Assembly (NCBI RefSeq): GCF_023955655.1
Contig: NZ_JAMXHT010000002.1
Location: 620,001 to 684,000 of the forward strand
Origin: Ralstonia soli
GTDB taxonomy: Bacteria; Pseudomonadota; Gammaproteobacteria; Burkholderiales; Burkholderiaceae
DNA: 64,000 nucleotides
Direction: 5' to 3'
Position 1 is the stretch's first letter. The number at the start of each line of letters is the position of its first letter. This document shows, piece after piece, positions 13,872-24,790 of the stretch. A program made the position numbers and the translations under genes. The notes under the pieces are model-generated. The model ran no database searches, was not told where the DNA came from, and worked only from the letters and a program-made list of their open reading frames with translations.

Positions 13872-16800
13872 ATGTCCTCCGGTGTCATTCGCCTGCGCGG
13901 AGCCCGTCAGCACAATCTCAAGAACCTCGATCTGGACCTGCGCACGGGCGAAATGACCGTCGTGACCGGCCCGTCGGGGTCCGGCAAGTCGAGCCTCGTT
14001 TTCGACACCCTGTACGCCGAAGGCCAGCGCCGCTACGTCGAGACCTTCAGCGCCTATGCGCGCCAGTTCCTCGACCGCATGGACCGCCCGCAGGTCGAGC
14101 ACGTCGAGGGTGTGCCGCCCGCCATCGCCATCGACCAGACCAACCCGGTGCGCAGTTCGCGCTCGACGGTCGGCACGATGACGGAGCTGAACGATCACCT
14201 GAAGCTGCTGTTTGCACGTGCCGCTCAGTTGTTTGACCGCGAGACTGCACTGCCGGTGCGTCACGACACGCCCGAAACCATCTACGACGAGCTGATGGCG
14301 CGCACCCGCGAGAGCGATCCGCGCCTGGTGGTGACGTTTCCCGTCGAGCTGCCGGCCAATACGAGCGCGGACGAAGTCGCGCAATGGCTGTCGGTGAGCG
14401 GCTATACGCGCGTGCAGGCCGAGCGTGTCAGCGGTGACCGCAAGTTGCTCGACGTGGTGGCGGACCGCTTCCGGCTGCAAGGCACCGAGCGCGTCCGCGC
14501 GCTGGAGGCCATCGAGTCGTCGCTCAAGCGCGGCGGCGGGCGCGTCAACGTGTACGTCTTGCCCGCAAACGATGACGCGGGGGAGCCCGCGATCTGGCGC
14601 TTCTCCACGGGCCTGCACTGTCCGGAAAGCGACCTGCGCTATGCCGATCCGCAACCCGCCCTGTTCTCCTTCAACTCGGCGTACGGTGCGTGCGATGCGT
14701 GCCGCGGCTTTGGCCGCGTGATCGGCGTCGACCTGGGCCTGGTGATTCCGGACGAGCGCAAGACCCTGCGCGAAGGCGCCATCAAGCCGATGCAGACCCC
14801 GGCCTGGAAGGAGTGCCAGGACGACCTGATGCGCTATTCGGCGGCCGCCGATATCCCGCGCGATACGCCCTGGGCGGACATGACCGAGGCCCAGCGCAAC
14901 TGGGTCGTCAATGGAGACCCCGCCTTCAAGCGCGGCGGCTGGAACAAGCAGTGGTATGGCGTGCGTCGCTTCTTCGACTACCTGGAGTCGAAGGCGTACA
15001 AGATGCACATCCGTGTGCTGCTTTCCAAGTACCGCAGCTATACGACGTGCGAAACCTGCGGCGGCGCGCGCCTGAAAACCGAGTCGATGCAATGGCGCCT
15101 GGGCACCAAGGAAAACGCCGACGCCGTACTCGCGCCCGAACATCGCTTCATGCCGCGCGGCGTGAAATGGAGCCGCGCCCAGCTCGAAGCCCTGCCCGGC
15201 CTGACCGTGCACGACGTGATGCTGCTGCCGATCGAGCGCATCCGCCGCTTCTTCGATGAATTGACGCTGCCTTCCTCCCTGCTCGACGATGCGCTCAAGC
15301 TGCTGCTTGACGAGGTGCGCACGCGGCTGGCGTATCTGTGCGACGTCGGCATCGGTTACCTGACGCTCGATCGCCAGAGCCGCACACTCTCGGGTGGCGA
15401 GGTGCAGCGGATCAACCTGACGACGGCGCTGGGCACGTCGCTGGTGAACACGCTGTTCGTGCTGGATGAGCCGAGCATCGGCCTGCACCCGCGCGATCTG
15501 GACCGCATTGTCGAGGCCATGCAGCGACTGCGCGATGCGGGCAACACGCTGGTGGTGGTGGAGCACGACCCGTCCGTCATGCTCGCCGCCGACCGCCTGA
15601 TCGACATGGGCCCCGGCCCCGGCGAGCGCGGTGGCACGATCGTCTTTGACGGCACGCCGGCGGCCATTCGCCAGGCCGATACGCTCACCGGTGCGTATCT
15701 CTCCGGCCAGCGCCGCGTGGCTGACACGGACTGGCAAGCCCGTCCCGTCGACAACGCCACGCCCCGACTCGTGCTCGAAGGCGCGAGCGAACACAACCTG
15801 CGCGATGTCACGGTCGAGATTCCGCTGCAACGCCTGGTATGCGTGACGGGCGTGTCCGGTTCGGGCAAATCGACACTGATCCAGGACGTGCTCCACCCTG
15901 CTCTCGCGCGCCATTTCGGCAAGGCGACGGAATCGCCCGGTGCGTTCCGCGCGCTGCGCGGTGCGGATCAGATCAGCGATGTGGTGTTCGTCGATCAATC
16001 GCCGATCGGCAAAACTGCGCGCTCGAACCCGGCCAGCTACGTGGGCGCGTTCGATGAAATCCGCAAGCTGTTCGCCAAGGCGCCGATGGCGCTGCAGCGC
16101 GGCTACACGGCCGGCACGTTCAGCTTCAACTCCGGCGACGGCCGTTGCCCGACCTGCGGCGGCTCTGGCTTCGAGCATGTGGAGATGCAGTTCCTCTCCG
16201 ACATCTACCTGCGTTGCCCCGATTGCGACGGCACGCGTTATCGCGCCGAGATTCTTGAGGTGAAGATTCCCCGCGCGGGCCGCGCGTTGTCCGTGGCCGA
16301 TGTGCTGGAGCTGACGGTGAGCGAAGCCGCCAGCGTTTTCGCCGACGATGCCGACGTGCTGCGCGTGCTGCAACCGATCGTCGATGTGGGGCTGGAATAC
16401 GTGAAGCTTGGCCAGCCGGTGCCGACGCTTTCCGGTGGCGAGGCCCAGCGGCTGAAGCTGGCGGGCTTCCTGGCCGAAGCGGCACAGGCCGCTCAGGCGG
16501 CCGCTCGCAAGCGTGTCAAACAAGACGTCCCCGCCAATGCCGGCCGCCTGTTCATGTTCGACGAGCCGACCACCGGCCTGCATTTCGACGACATCGCCAA
16601 GCTGATGCGCGCGTTCGGCAAGCTGCTCGACGCGGGCCATTCGCTGATCGTGATCGAGCACAACCTCGACGTGGTGCGCGCAGCCGACTGGATCATCGAC
16701 CTCGGCCCCGAGGGCGGCGATGCCGGCGGCTTGCTGGTATGCGCCGGTACGCCTGCGCAGGTGAAGGATTGCGCGGCCTCGCACACTGGCGCAGCGCTCA

Positions 16801-19697
16801 AGCAATACGAGGCCAGCATTGGCCAGCCAGAAGCCACTGAAGGCGTGCCGCTGCAAACGGCACTGGCCGAGCGTCGTGCAAAACGTGTGGCGTTGGCCGA
16901 AGTCCAGGGCGAGAACGTCGTGCGCATCGTCCACGCGCACGAGCACAACCTCAAGGGCCTGAACGTCGATATTCCGCACGGCAAGTTCAACGTGGTGACG
17001 GGCGTGTCGGGTTCGGGCAAATCGACGCTGGCGTTCGACATCCTGTTCCACGAGGGGCAGCGCCGTTACCTCGAATCGCTCAATGCGTATGCGCGCTCGA
17101 TCGTGCAGCCGGCGGGTCGGCCGGAAGTCGATGCGGTGTATGGCATTCCGCCCACGGTGGCTATCGAACAGCGCTTGTCGCGCGGCGGCCGCAAGAGCAC
17201 GGTGGCGACCACCTCCGAGGTGTGGCACTTCCTGCGGCTGCTGTACGTGAAGTTGGGCGTGCAGCACTGCATCCACGACGGTACGCCGGTGTCGGCCCAG
17301 AGCCCCGAGGCGATCTTTGCCCAGCTCATGCGCGACCATCGCGGCCAGCACATCGGTTTGCTGGCCCCGCTGGTGGTGAACCGCAAGGGCGTGTACACCG
17401 ATCTCGCCAAATGGGCCAAGGCACGCGGTTATACGCACCTGCGTGTCGACGGCGAATTCCTGACCGTCGACCCGTGGCCGCGTCTGGACCGCTTCCGCGA
17501 ACACACGCTGGAACTGCCGGTGGGCGACATCGTCGTTGCGCCGGAAAACGAAGCCGCGCTCCGTGCATTGATGGAGCAGGCGCTGGAATACGGCAAGGGC
17601 ATCATGCACGTGCTCGCGCCGTTGGACGGTTTGCAGCACGCCATGCACAACGGCGGCACGGCGCATGTGGGCAACGTCAAGGTGTTCTCGACCAAGCGTG
17701 CGTGCTCGACCTGCGGCACCAGCTACCCCGAGCTGGACCCGCGCATGTTCTCGTACAACAGCAAGCATGGCTGGTGCCCGAGCTGCGTCGGTACTGGCCT
17801 GGCGCTCACGCGCGAGCAGCGCGCCGCGTTTGACGACACGGTGCTCGGCGGTGACGACCGTGGCCGCGAGCAGACGCTGCCATCGGAAGAAGTCGATCCG
17901 GACGGCATGACCGACCTGCCCTGCCCCGACTGTCACGGCACGCGCCTGAACCCGACGGCCCGCGCGGTGACGTTCGCCCACAAACCTATCGTCGACATTG
18001 CCCAGTGGACGGTCAGCCAGACCCGCCGTTGGGTCGAAGGCCTGGACCTGACTGGCCGCGATGCCGACATTGCACGCGATGTGGTGGCCGAAATCCATAG
18101 CCGCCTGTCGTTCCTGGAAGAAGTCGGCCTGGGGTATCTGAGCCTGGACCGTGCCGCACCGAGCCTGTCCGGCGGCGAAGCGCAGCGCATCCGCCTGGCC
18201 GCGCAACTCGGCAGCAACCTGCAGGGCGTGTGCTACGTGCTGGACGAGCCGACCATCGGCCTGCATCCGCGCGACAACCAGATCCTGCTCGACGCGCTGC
18301 GCAAGCTGGGCGACAAGGGCAACACGCTGGTGGTGGTCGAACACGATGAAGACACCATCCGCCGGGCAGACCACATCATCGACATCGGCCCCGGCGCCGG
18401 TAAGCGCGGCGGCACGCTCGTCGCGCAAGGCGGCGTGCAGGATCTGGCGGCGCAACCGGATTCGCTCACAGGCCGGTTCCTGTCGCAGCCGATCGAGCAC
18501 CCGCTGCAGCCGCGCCGCGAAGTGATTGCGCAGACTGTGCCCGAGCAGTGGTTGACGGTGCATGGCGCCAAGCTGCACAACCTGCGCAATGTCACGGCGA
18601 CGATGCCGCTGTCGCGTCTGGTGGCAATTACGGGTGTGTCCGGTTCGGGCAAATCGACGCTGGCGCGCGATGTGCTGATGACGAATCTGCTGGATGCCGT
18701 GGGCCGTTCGGTCCTGTCTTCACCGGCAACGCGGCGCGCACGCAAGGCCGCGCAGGCGGAAACGGCGGACGCCAAGATGCCGCGCAAGCTCGATGTCAAA
18801 CACGACTGGCACGGCTGCGACAACATCACCGGCTGGGAAGCCATCGACCGCGTGCTGGAGGTGGACCAAACTCCGATCGGCAAGACACCGCGTTCTTGTC
18901 CGGCCACCTACATCGGCGTGTGGGACACCATCCGCAAGCTCTTCGCCGACACGCTGGAAGCGCGCGCCCGCGGCTACACCGCCTCGCGGTTCTCGTTCAA
19001 CACCGGCGATGGCCGCTGCCCCGCCTGCGAGGGCCAGGGCGTGCGCACCATCGCCATGAGCTTCCTGCCTGATGTCAAGGTCGGCTGCGACGTGTGCCAC
19101 GGCCAGCGCTTCAATCCTGAGACACTGGCCGTCACCTGGCGCGGGAAGAACATCGGCGAGGTGCTGACCATGGAGATCGACGAAGCGGTGGAGTTCTTCG
19201 GCGCCATGAGCAGCATCGCCCACCCGCTGCAGTTGATGAAGGACGTCGGTCTGGGCTATCTGACGCTGGGCCAGCCCTCACCCACGCTGTCTGGCGGAGA
19301 GGCACAGCGCATCAAGCTCGTCACCGAGCTGTCGAAGGTGCGCGACGACGTCACGCGGCGTGGCCAGAAGGCGCCCCATACGCTGTACGTGCTGGACGAG
19401 CCGACCGTGGGCCTGCACATGGCCGACGTGGCCAAGCTGATCCGTGTGCTGCATCGCCTGGCGGATGGCGGCCACAGCGTGATCGTGATCGAGCACGACC
19501 TCGACGTGATTGCCGAGGCGGACTGGATTCTCGATCTCGGCCCGGAGGGTGGCGACGAAGGCGGCACCATCGTGGCGGCCTGCGGGCCGGAGGCGTTGAC
19601 GCACGTGAAAGCAAGCCACACAGGCGTCGCGCTGGTACCGGTGCTGACCCGAGGTGGGAAGCAGGTCGACCGTCGGGAGACGGGCGAAACGGTGTAG
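13872..19697 (+). CDS. uvrA: Double-length UvrA-like excinuclease subunit (two fused UvrA units)
   Basis: A 1941-residue protein, about twice the usual 940-960 of UvrA. Four ABC ATPase modules are visible. P-loops lie at about residues 35 (GPSGSGKSS), 658, 1040 and 1588 (GVSGSGKST), and ABC signatures LSGGE at about 508, 854, 1433 and 1806. CxxC zinc modules occur in both halves (for instance [37 protein letters not shown]). Since UvrA works as a dimer in damage recognition, this looks like two UvrA units joined head to tail, giving a covalent dimer. Both halves keep all nucleotide-binding motifs. Whether it serves standard nucleotide excision repair or another role is unknown; a normal uvrA would be elsewhere. 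It stands alone, with convergent efflux genes downstream. Confidence 0.92.
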   Translation: MSSGVIRLRGARQHNLKNLDLDLRTGEMTVVTGPSGSGKSSLVFDTLYAEGQRRYVETFSAYARQFLDRMDRPQVEHVEGVPPAIAIDQTNPVRSSRSTVGTMTELNDHLKLLFARAAQLFDRETALPVRHDTPETIYDELMARTRESDPRLVVTFPVELPANTSADEVAQWLSVSGYTRVQAERVSGDRKLLDVVADRFRLQGTERVRALEAIESSLKRGGGRVNVYVLPANDDAGEPAIWRFSTGLHCPESDLRYADPQPALFSFNSAYGACDACRGFGRVIGVDLGLVIPDERKTLREGAIKPMQTPAWKECQDDLMRYSAAADIPRDTPWADMTEAQRNWVVNGDPAFKRGGWNKQWYGVRRFFDYLESKAYKMHIRVLLSKYRSYTTCETCGGARLKTESMQWRLGTKENADAVLAPEHRFMPRGVKWSRAQLEALPGLTVHDVMLLPIERIRRFFDELTLPSSLLDDALKLLLDEVRTRLAYLCDVGIGYLTLDRQSRTLSGGEVQRINLTTALGTSLVNTLFVLDEPSIGLHPRDLDRIVEAMQRLRDAGNTLVVVEHDPSVMLAADRLIDMGPGPGERGGTIVFDGTPAAIRQADTLTGAYLSGQRRVADTDWQARPVDNATPRLVLEGASEHNLRDVTVEIPLQRLVCVTGVSGSGKSTLIQDVLHPALARHFGKATESPGAFRALRGADQISDVVFVDQSPIGKTARSNPASYVGAFDEIRKLFAKAPMALQRGYTAGTFSFNSGDGRCPTCGGSGFEHVEMQFLSDIYLRCPDCDGTRYRAEILEVKIPRAGRALSVADVLELTVSEAASVFADDADVLRVLQPIVDVGLEYVKLGQPVPTLSGGEAQRLKLAGFLAEAAQAAQAAARKRVKQDVPANAGRLFMFDEPTTGLHFDDIAKLMRAFGKLLDAGHSLIVIEHNLDVVRAADWIIDLGPEGGDAGGLLVCAGTPAQVKDCAASHTGAALKQYEASIGQPEATEGVPLQTALAERRAKRVALAEVQGENVVRIVHAHEHNLKGLNVDIPHGKFNVVTGVSGSGKSTLAFDILFHEGQRRYLESLNAYARSIVQPAGRPEVDAVYGIPPTVAIEQRLSRGGRKSTVATTSEVWHFLRLLYVKLGVQHCIHDGTPVSAQSPEAIFAQLMRDHRGQHIGLLAPLVVNRKGVYTDLAKWAKARGYTHLRVDGEFLTVDPWPRLDRFREHTLELPVGDIVVAPENEAALRALMEQALEYGKGIMHVLAPLDGLQHAMHNGGTAHVGNVKVFSTKRACSTCGTSYPELDPRMFSYNSKHGWCPSCVGTGLALTREQRAAFDDTVLGGDDRGREQTLPSEEVDPDGMTDLPCPDCHGTRLNPTARAVTFAHKPIVDIAQWTVSQTRRWVEGLDLTGRDADIARDVVAEIHSRLSFLEEVGLGYLSLDRAAPSLSGGEAQRIRLAAQLGSNLQGVCYVLDEPTIGLHPRDNQILLDALRKLGDKGNTLVVVEHDEDTIRRADHIIDIGPGAGKRGGTLVAQGGVQDLAAQPDSLTGRFLSQPIEHPLQPRREVIAQTVPEQWLTVHGAKLHNLRNVTATMPLSRLVAITGVSGSGKSTLARDVLMTNLLDAVGRSVLSSPATRRARKAAQAETADAKMPRKLDVKHDWHGCDNITGWEAIDRVLEVDQTPIGKTPRSCPATYIGVWDTIRKLFADTLEARARGYTASRFSFNTGDGRCPACEGQGVRTIAMSFLPDVKVGCDVCHGQRFNPETLAVTWRGKNIGEVLTMEIDEAVEFFGAMSSIAHPLQLMKDVGLGYLTLGQPSPTLSGGEAQRIKLVTELSKVRDDVTRRGQKAPHTLYVLDEPTVGLHMADVAKLIRVLHRLADGGHSVIVIEHDLDVIAEADWILDLGPEGGDEGGTIVAACGPEALTHVKASHTGVALVPVLTRGGKQVDRRETGETV

Positions 19698-19716
19698 TAC
19701 GCCGCCAGCGCTGATG

Positions 19717-21249
19717 TCAGCGCTGCGCGGTGCCGATCGATCCTGTCGCCAGCGCCAGTGTGGCCGCCGCGGTGCGCGCGCCGCTGTAGGTATCGACGTA
19801 GGCGTTCCTGGCCAGCAGCAGCTGGTTTTGCGCCAGCAGCACATCGGTGATCGACCCGACGCCGTGGCGGTATGCGGCAAGCGCCGCGTCATACGTGGTC
19901 TGCGCGGCGGAGACCAGCGCCTGCGCGGCTTCATGCGAGGCGAGGCTCGTCTGCAGCGTGTTCTGCCCAGCCACGATCTGGCGCACGGCCTCCTGCGTTG
20001 TGCGCACGCGCTTGGCCGATGCGCTTTCAGCATCGTTGCGCGCCTGCGTGAGCACGGCTGCTCGCAAACCGCCGTCATAGAGCGGAATGCTCACGCCCAC
20101 GAACGCACTCACGCCGTAGTGGCTGCCGTTGAGGTTGACCGTGGGCGCCTGCTGGCCGATCGGCGGGATGGCGGTGATGGCCGCACGGCCCGAGTTGTAC
20201 GACGTGGCGGCGGACACAAACACCTTGGGCAAGAACTCCGCCTCGGCGGCCTTGATGCGCGATTGCGTGGCTTTTTCTGCTGCGTAGGCGCTCAGTACGT
20301 CGGCGCGCCGCGCAACGGCATTGGCAACGATCTGGTCGACCGGGTCGCGCAACGCGGGTTGAAGGGTTTGGATCGGCAAGTCCGCAATCTTCGGTTTGGA
20401 CAGCGGCGAGATGCCCAGCGCAGAAAGCAGGGAGAGATACCGATCGCTTTGGGCGCCTTCCGCCTGCACTTGCGACAACTTGGCCTGGGCGCGGTTCTGC
20501 GTCGCCTGCGCGACCTCCACCACCGTACCGATACCCTGCTTATAGCGGGCCTTGGCGGCTGTCAGGATCGCTTCGGCGTTGTCCAAGCCCTGCGTCGCCG
20601 TGAGTGTCCGGGCACGGGCCGCTTCGTATGCGTAAAACGCCACCGTCACGTCGTAGATCACCTGCTGATGCACAGCCGTGAAGCCGATGTTGGCGGCGAT
20701 CGACAGTTGTTCAGCGGCGTCTACGCGCGCAGCCCGGCCGCCAAAGTCGAACAGCAGCCATTGCAGCGACAGTACGGAGATCGTTCCGTGCACGGTGGTA
20801 TCCGTGCCCGCCGTCCCCAGCAGCGTCGATGACGAACCGTGCCCCGCCTGATATCCCGCCATCGCCGTTGCGGACAGATACGGCAGGTAGGCGCTCTTCG
20901 CCAACCCCGCCGCGAGGGCGGCATTGCGGGCGTCGTTCCATGCCACGCGCGTCAGCGGGTTGTTCGACTCTGCTATGTTGATCAACTCGGGCAGTGTGTA
21001 CGCGTGTGTGGTGTCGAGCGCGGCGGCCGGCGGGATCGTCGCCGCTGCGGTGTTGAGCGGCAACGTGTAGCCGTTGCCGGTTGCTGTGGATGGCGAAGCA
21101 CCGGGGATGATCTCGCCGGCTTGCGTTGTCTGCGGCTGCCAGGGCCGGTCGGGGCGCTCGGGTGCCATGTCGAGCGCGGACGTCGCACATCCGGCCGTCA
21201 CGGTGGCAGCCGCGCAGAGAAGAACGACCAACAGATCAGGCTGGCGCAT
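19717..21249 (-). CDS. TolC-family outer membrane efflux lipoprotein (MdtP type)
   Basis: A 510-residue outer membrane channel protein and last gene of the efflux operon. The N-terminus has a lipoprotein signal peptide ending TVTAGCATS, with Cys at the lipobox. Two TolC-type repeats of long helices follow (AYTLPELINIAESNNPLTRVA, KARYKQGIGTVVEVAQAT, then a second copy with AALAAYRHGVGSITDVLLAQ). Such proteins form the outer duct of tripartite pumps. Its start overlaps the end of the FUSC gene by 14 bases. With the preceding genes it matches the YtcA-MdtN-MdtO-MdtP arrangement. Confidence 0.88.
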   Translation of the reverse strand: MRQPDLLVVLLCAAATVTAGCATSALDMAPERPDRPWQPQTTQAGEIIPGASPSTATGNGYTLPLNTAAATIPPAAALDTTHAYTLPELINIAESNNPLTRVAWNDARNAALAAGLAKSAYLPYLSATAMAGYQAGHGSSSTLLGTAGTDTTVHGTISVLSLQWLLFDFGGRAARVDAAEQLSIAANIGFTAVHQQVIYDVTVAFYAYEAARARTLTATQGLDNAEAILTAAKARYKQGIGTVVEVAQATQNRAQAKLSQVQAEGAQSDRYLSLLSALGISPLSKPKIADLPIQTLQPALRDPVDQIVANAVARRADVLSAYAAEKATQSRIKAAEAEFLPKVFVSAATSYNSGRAAITAIPPIGQQAPTVNLNGSHYGVSAFVGVSIPLYDGGLRAAVLTQARNDAESASAKRVRTTQEAVRQIVAGQNTLQTSLASHEAAQALVSAAQTTYDAALAAYRHGVGSITDVLLAQNQLLLARNAYVDTYSGARTAAATLALATGSIGTAQR

Positions 21250-23230
21250 GCGTCAGCGACTCCTTCGATACGGCATCGGGAACTTCGCGCGCGATCCGGC
21301 TCAGGCGCGCGTCAGCCAAGGCCAGCAATGCATCGTGCACGGCATCGGGTGGGGCTGTGGACGTGGCGTCGGCCACCAGCCCGTTCACGCCAGTACGTTC
21401 GGCCACGCCATGCAGGCGCGCACGCATGGCGGCATCACCGGGGGTGCGTTCGGCGATCAGGAATGACGGGGCTTCCATGGATTCCAACTCTGCGAGCGCG
21501 CGGCGGCGCTGGGCAATCCATGCCGGGGCGGGCCGCACCCACGAGGGCTCGTACCGCACCAGTGCAACGTCGGCGGCCAATGCGCCATGCTGTGCCAATG
21601 CCTGCGCGGTCAGCATGCGCCGTTGCTCTGTACTGAACGTACGCGTGACCGTGTCCCATTGGCGCAGCAACGCAGCCAATGCGGCATCGACCTGTGCGGC
21701 AATGCTCACCGGCCACACGCGCGTGAACATGAGGTACACGACCACGTTGCCCAGCAGGATGCCGATGATACGGTCACGCGCCACCGTCAGGTCAAACGCG
21801 GGTGAAGGCCCTTGCAGCACACACAGCAGGAACGCAAAGGCGATCTGGAACCCCGCATACGCGATGCGCGGTGAACCCTGTGCAACCCAGGCCGACAGCC
21901 ACATGCCGATAAACACCAGCGCCATCAATTCGGCTACGGACGTCATCGCCGGCATCACCCACACGAGGGTCGCGATGCCTAGAGCCGCCCCCACCAGGCA
22001 GCCGACGATGCGCAGCGTCAGCTTTTCGACCGTCTCTGCGGTGCTGCTCAACGAGACCACGTAGCACGTGATGAAGCACGTATGGATGCCCGACCAATCC
22101 AGCTGCATGTACAGCAGGTAGCAGAACATCGCCGCCGCGGTGGTCTTGAGCGCGTAGCGCAGGTGGTTCGGGTTGGTGCGGGCATCCGGCAGGAAAAAGC
22201 CGCCAGGTGCCTTGGCCGGCGCCGCTTCCGCCTGCCGGGAAGGCTGCGGCTCCGCCACGGCAAAGCTGACGATGGCCGATTGCAATTCCGTCGCCACCGA
22301 GCGGCACAGCGGCGGCAACCCGTCGAGTGACGGCAGCGTGAGTTCGATGTCGACCGGGTATCCACCCTGCTCCAGCATGCGCGCCATGGCTTGCAGGGTC
22401 TCGGTGATCGGCGTGGCCATGTTCGCAGGCAGCCGCGCCTGGGGCTCGCTGGCAGCAAGGTCCGCCGCCATCAGGATGGCCGTTGTGGACGCCACCGCCT
22501 GCTGCAACGCCGGCAGATCGGTCGCCGAGGTCGAGCCCTCCATCCTGGAGAGCCGCAGCCAAGTGGCAATGGCTTGATTGCCTTCGCGCAGGCTCGCCGC
22601 CAGCGCTGCGCGATCAGCGTTTGCCGTGCCGAGGTGTTCGGCTGCCAGACGCAACCGACGGGCCAGCGCCTGGCACGCCAGCCGGCGCGGCGACGGCCCC
22701 ATCACCAGATTGACGACGATGACCACTCCCGCCGGAATCGCCACCATCAGCCACGCATAGAGCAGCGCGCGCGTCGCCAGCTCGCCCACGGGCGCAATCC
22801 CGAGTTCGTCCAGTCCAAACCCGACGATCATCGCCAGGATGGCCCCGACCGGCCGCAGCTTGCTGGCTGAGGTCAGGAACAGCAGCCCGACAGACAGCGC
22901 CACCATCCAGACCACGCGCCACAGCGGGTCGTCCACGCAGAAGATGGCGATCACGATGATGAGCCCGAGTACCACCGTCACCAGCACCAGCATGGCGACC
23001 GAGAGCAGGATGCTCGTCACCCGGTCGGCGCGGATCATGAAGAACACCACGTACGCCGAGATGGCCGCCCACGGCGTGGAGTAGATGCTGGCGACCAGCG
23101 TGGTCAGCGCGCAGATGAGGGCGATACGGGTAGTGGCCTCCAGCCGGCCTGGCGTGGGCGCCAGCAGGCGCAGCACAGCGCCCGGGCGGGGCCAGATGCC
23201 CCGTGCGATGTCATCGGCAGGCAGCGCCAT
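21236..23230 (-). CDS. FUSC-family inner membrane efflux protein (MdtO/AaeB type)
   Basis: A 664-residue inner membrane protein with two clusters of membrane helices (about residues 25-170 and 360-500) separated by a soluble region, the layout of fusaric acid resistance and AaeB proteins. ALICALTTLVASIYSTPWAAIS and RVTSILLSVAMLVLVTVVLG are first-cluster helices; YALKTTAAAMFCYLLYMQ opens the second. The family exports aromatic acids or drugs with a membrane fusion partner. I place the start at ATG 23230; an in-frame TTG at 23245 would add five residues. The start overlaps the end of the fusion-protein gene by 20 bases, so translation is probably coupled. Confidence 0.88.
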   Translation of the reverse strand: MALPADDIARGIWPRPGAVLRLLAPTPGRLEATTRIALICALTTLVASIYSTPWAAISAYVVFFMIRADRVTSILLSVAMLVLVTVVLGLIIVIAIFCVDDPLWRVVWMVALSVGLLFLTSASKLRPVGAILAMIVGFGLDELGIAPVGELATRALLYAWLMVAIPAGVVIVVNLVMGPSPRRLACQALARRLRLAAEHLGTANADRAALAASLREGNQAIATWLRLSRMEGSTSATDLPALQQAVASTTAILMAADLAASEPQARLPANMATPITETLQAMARMLEQGGYPVDIELTLPSLDGLPPLCRSVATELQSAIVSFAVAEPQPSRQAEAAPAKAPGGFFLPDARTNPNHLRYALKTTAAAMFCYLLYMQLDWSGIHTCFITCYVVSLSSTAETVEKLTLRIVGCLVGAALGIATLVWVMPAMTSVAELMALVFIGMWLSAWVAQGSPRIAYAGFQIAFAFLLCVLQGPSPAFDLTVARDRIIGILLGNVVVYLMFTRVWPVSIAAQVDAALAALLRQWDTVTRTFSTEQRRMLTAQALAQHGALAADVALVRYEPSWVRPAPAWIAQRRRALAELESMEAPSFLIAERTPGDAAMRARLHGVAERTGVNGLVADATSTAPPDAVHDALLALADARLSRIAREVPDAVSKESLTHAPA

Positions 23231-24260
23231 GCCTGATCTCGACAATCGCGCTGGCGCCGACGCGGACCAGCTTGTCGGCCGGTTCCTCCAGGCGCACGCG
23301 TACCGGGAAGCGCTGCGACACCCGCACCCAGTTCACCGAGGGCTGGACGATGGGCAGCGTGCGCGGCAGGTTCAGACGGTCCGCACCCGAAATGCCGGCG
23401 CCAATGCCGTCCACCTTGCCGTGCAGCGCCTGGCCGCGGTCGAGCATCGAATACACCGTTGCGCAGTCGCCCACGTTGATGGCGGAAAGCGTGGTCTCGC
23501 GAAAGTTCGCCACGGCAAACCATTCGCCCGAGTGGATCAGCGTGAAGATCGACTGGTTGGGCGCGACGGTCTCGCCGGCCAGCACCGACAGGCCGGTCAC
23601 CCAGCCATCGTGCGGTGCGCGCACCACGGTGTCTTCCAGCGCGTGCTGGGCGCGGGCCAGTGCGGCTTCGCGGGCGTGCAGCATGGCGATGGCATCGGCA
23701 TCGTTGCCGATCGTCTGGGCGGTGGTGCGTTTCTGCTCGTTGGCCTGCTGGAGGGAGATGGCGGCATCGCGCTGCGCAACCTGTGCCTGGTCCAGTTGCT
23801 GGGCGGGGACGTAGCCCTGCGCCGCCAGCGGGGTGAGCCGCTTCACCGTGCGCGAGGCCAGCTCGTAGTTATGCGCGGCGCGGCTGCTCTGGTCTGACGC
23901 GATGGTCGCGTTGGAACGCTCGCCGATCAGCGCCCGGCGCCGCGTATCAAGCGACGCGCGCGCCAGCTCCACATCGGCTTGCGCCTGTGCCACCGTCAGT
24001 CGGTAGGGCACGGGGTCGATTTCGAACAGCAGGTCGCCCTTCTTGACGCGCTGGTTTTCGGTCACGGCCAGCTTGACGATGCGCCCGCCCACCGGCGTGG
24101 CGATATGGACGACATCCGCATCGATGGTCGCGTCGTCAGTGGAGGGATAACGCGACGTGTGGACGTAGGCATAAACCGCCGCCGCCACGCCGAGGATGAC
24201 GATCGCCGCGGCGATCAGGTAGCCGCGCAGCGCGGGTTTCTGCAGGCCGGCCATCTTCAT
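23211..24260 (-). CDS. HlyD-type membrane fusion protein of the efflux pump (MdtN/AaeA type)
   Basis: From ATG 24260 the protein has 349 residues. One N-terminal membrane helix (YLIAAAIVILGVAAAVYAYV) is followed by a biotinyl-lipoyl hairpin domain (TDDATIDADVVHIATPVGGR, VKKGDLLFEIDP), a coiled-coil region (about 85-190) and the second lipoyl half (VRAPHDGWVTGLSVLAGETV). It bridges the inner membrane FUSC pump and the TolC-like duct. The start is chosen because the ATG overlaps the preceding gene's stop as ATGA; the frame extends 29 codons further upstream inside that gene, which is ignored. Confidence 0.9.
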   Translation of the reverse strand: MKMAGLQKPALRGYLIAAAIVILGVAAAVYAYVHTSRYPSTDDATIDADVVHIATPVGGRIVKLAVTENQRVKKGDLLFEIDPVPYRLTVAQAQADVELARASLDTRRRALIGERSNATIASDQSSRAAHNYELASRTVKRLTPLAAQGYVPAQQLDQAQVAQRDAAISLQQANEQKRTTAQTIGNDADAIAMLHAREAALARAQHALEDTVVRAPHDGWVTGLSVLAGETVAPNQSIFTLIHSGEWFAVANFRETTLSAINVGDCATVYSMLDRGQALHGKVDGIGAGISGADRLNLPRTLPIVQPSVNWVRVSQRFPVRVRLEEPADKLVRVGASAIVEIRHGAACR

Positions 24261-24559
24261 AGCCAGTGCCCCGCGCCAATCAGCCACACGACCACCGCCA
24301 CCATCACCCCGATCGCCACGCACACGGAGAGCTGGAACGGCATCCAACTCGACCAGCCGGTCATGACCAGAACCCGATGCGCAATGAGCGCCCCCGCCGC
24401 GCCAATCAGCCCGGCCAGCAGCCAGAGCGGGAAATACGCCCCGAAGATGGCGTAGGACGGTGCGCCATGTGCGCAGCCTTGCAGTGACAGCCCAAGAGCG
24501 GGTGTCGCCAGCGGCGTCAGCGAAAAACGCTTCGGACTGGACAGGTTTCGGCGTGGCAT
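24257..24559 (-). CDS. YtcA-family small membrane lipoprotein of the efflux operon
   Basis: A 100-residue protein opening the efflux operon. It has a lipobox-like LSLQGC around residue 28 and two hydrophobic helices (about 40-65 and 75-97). The stretch YAIFGAYFPLWLLAGLIGA matches the GAYYPSWF motif of YtcA proteins. In enterobacteria ytcA precedes mdtN, mdtO and mdtP; here the same four-gene order is found with ATGA coupling to the fusion-protein gene. Its role in the pump is not established. No dedicated regulator is adjacent. Confidence 0.8.
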   Translation of the reverse strand: MPRRNLSSPKRFSLTPLATPALGLSLQGCAHGAPSYAIFGAYFPLWLLAGLIGAAGALIAHRVLVMTGWSSWMPFQLSVCVAIGVMVAVVVWLIGAGHWL

Positions 24560-24790
24560 CGATGTCTCGGCGCCGCCCGGCAGCGTGGCGCCGTCGGGTT
24601 CGGGCGTTGGATCAAGGCCGAGCCACTTTAGCAGCGCACCTTGCGCTTGACCAGCTTTGACAATGCTTTCACTTTTGGGCGAAAAATCCGACCGACGTGC
24701 TGCCCCGGGGCGCGAATGTTACGCAAACCTGTCCGGCCTACCGGCGCCTGTCATGGAGGCATGTTCTGGGAACGAGGCACCTGCCAGGTG

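Noticed and set aside
13848-18578. A 1576-codon open frame on the minus strand
   Set aside because: It lies entirely opposite the double uvrA-like gene; its translation is rich in Arg, Ala, His and Gly with no family. High GC leaves the opposite strand open.
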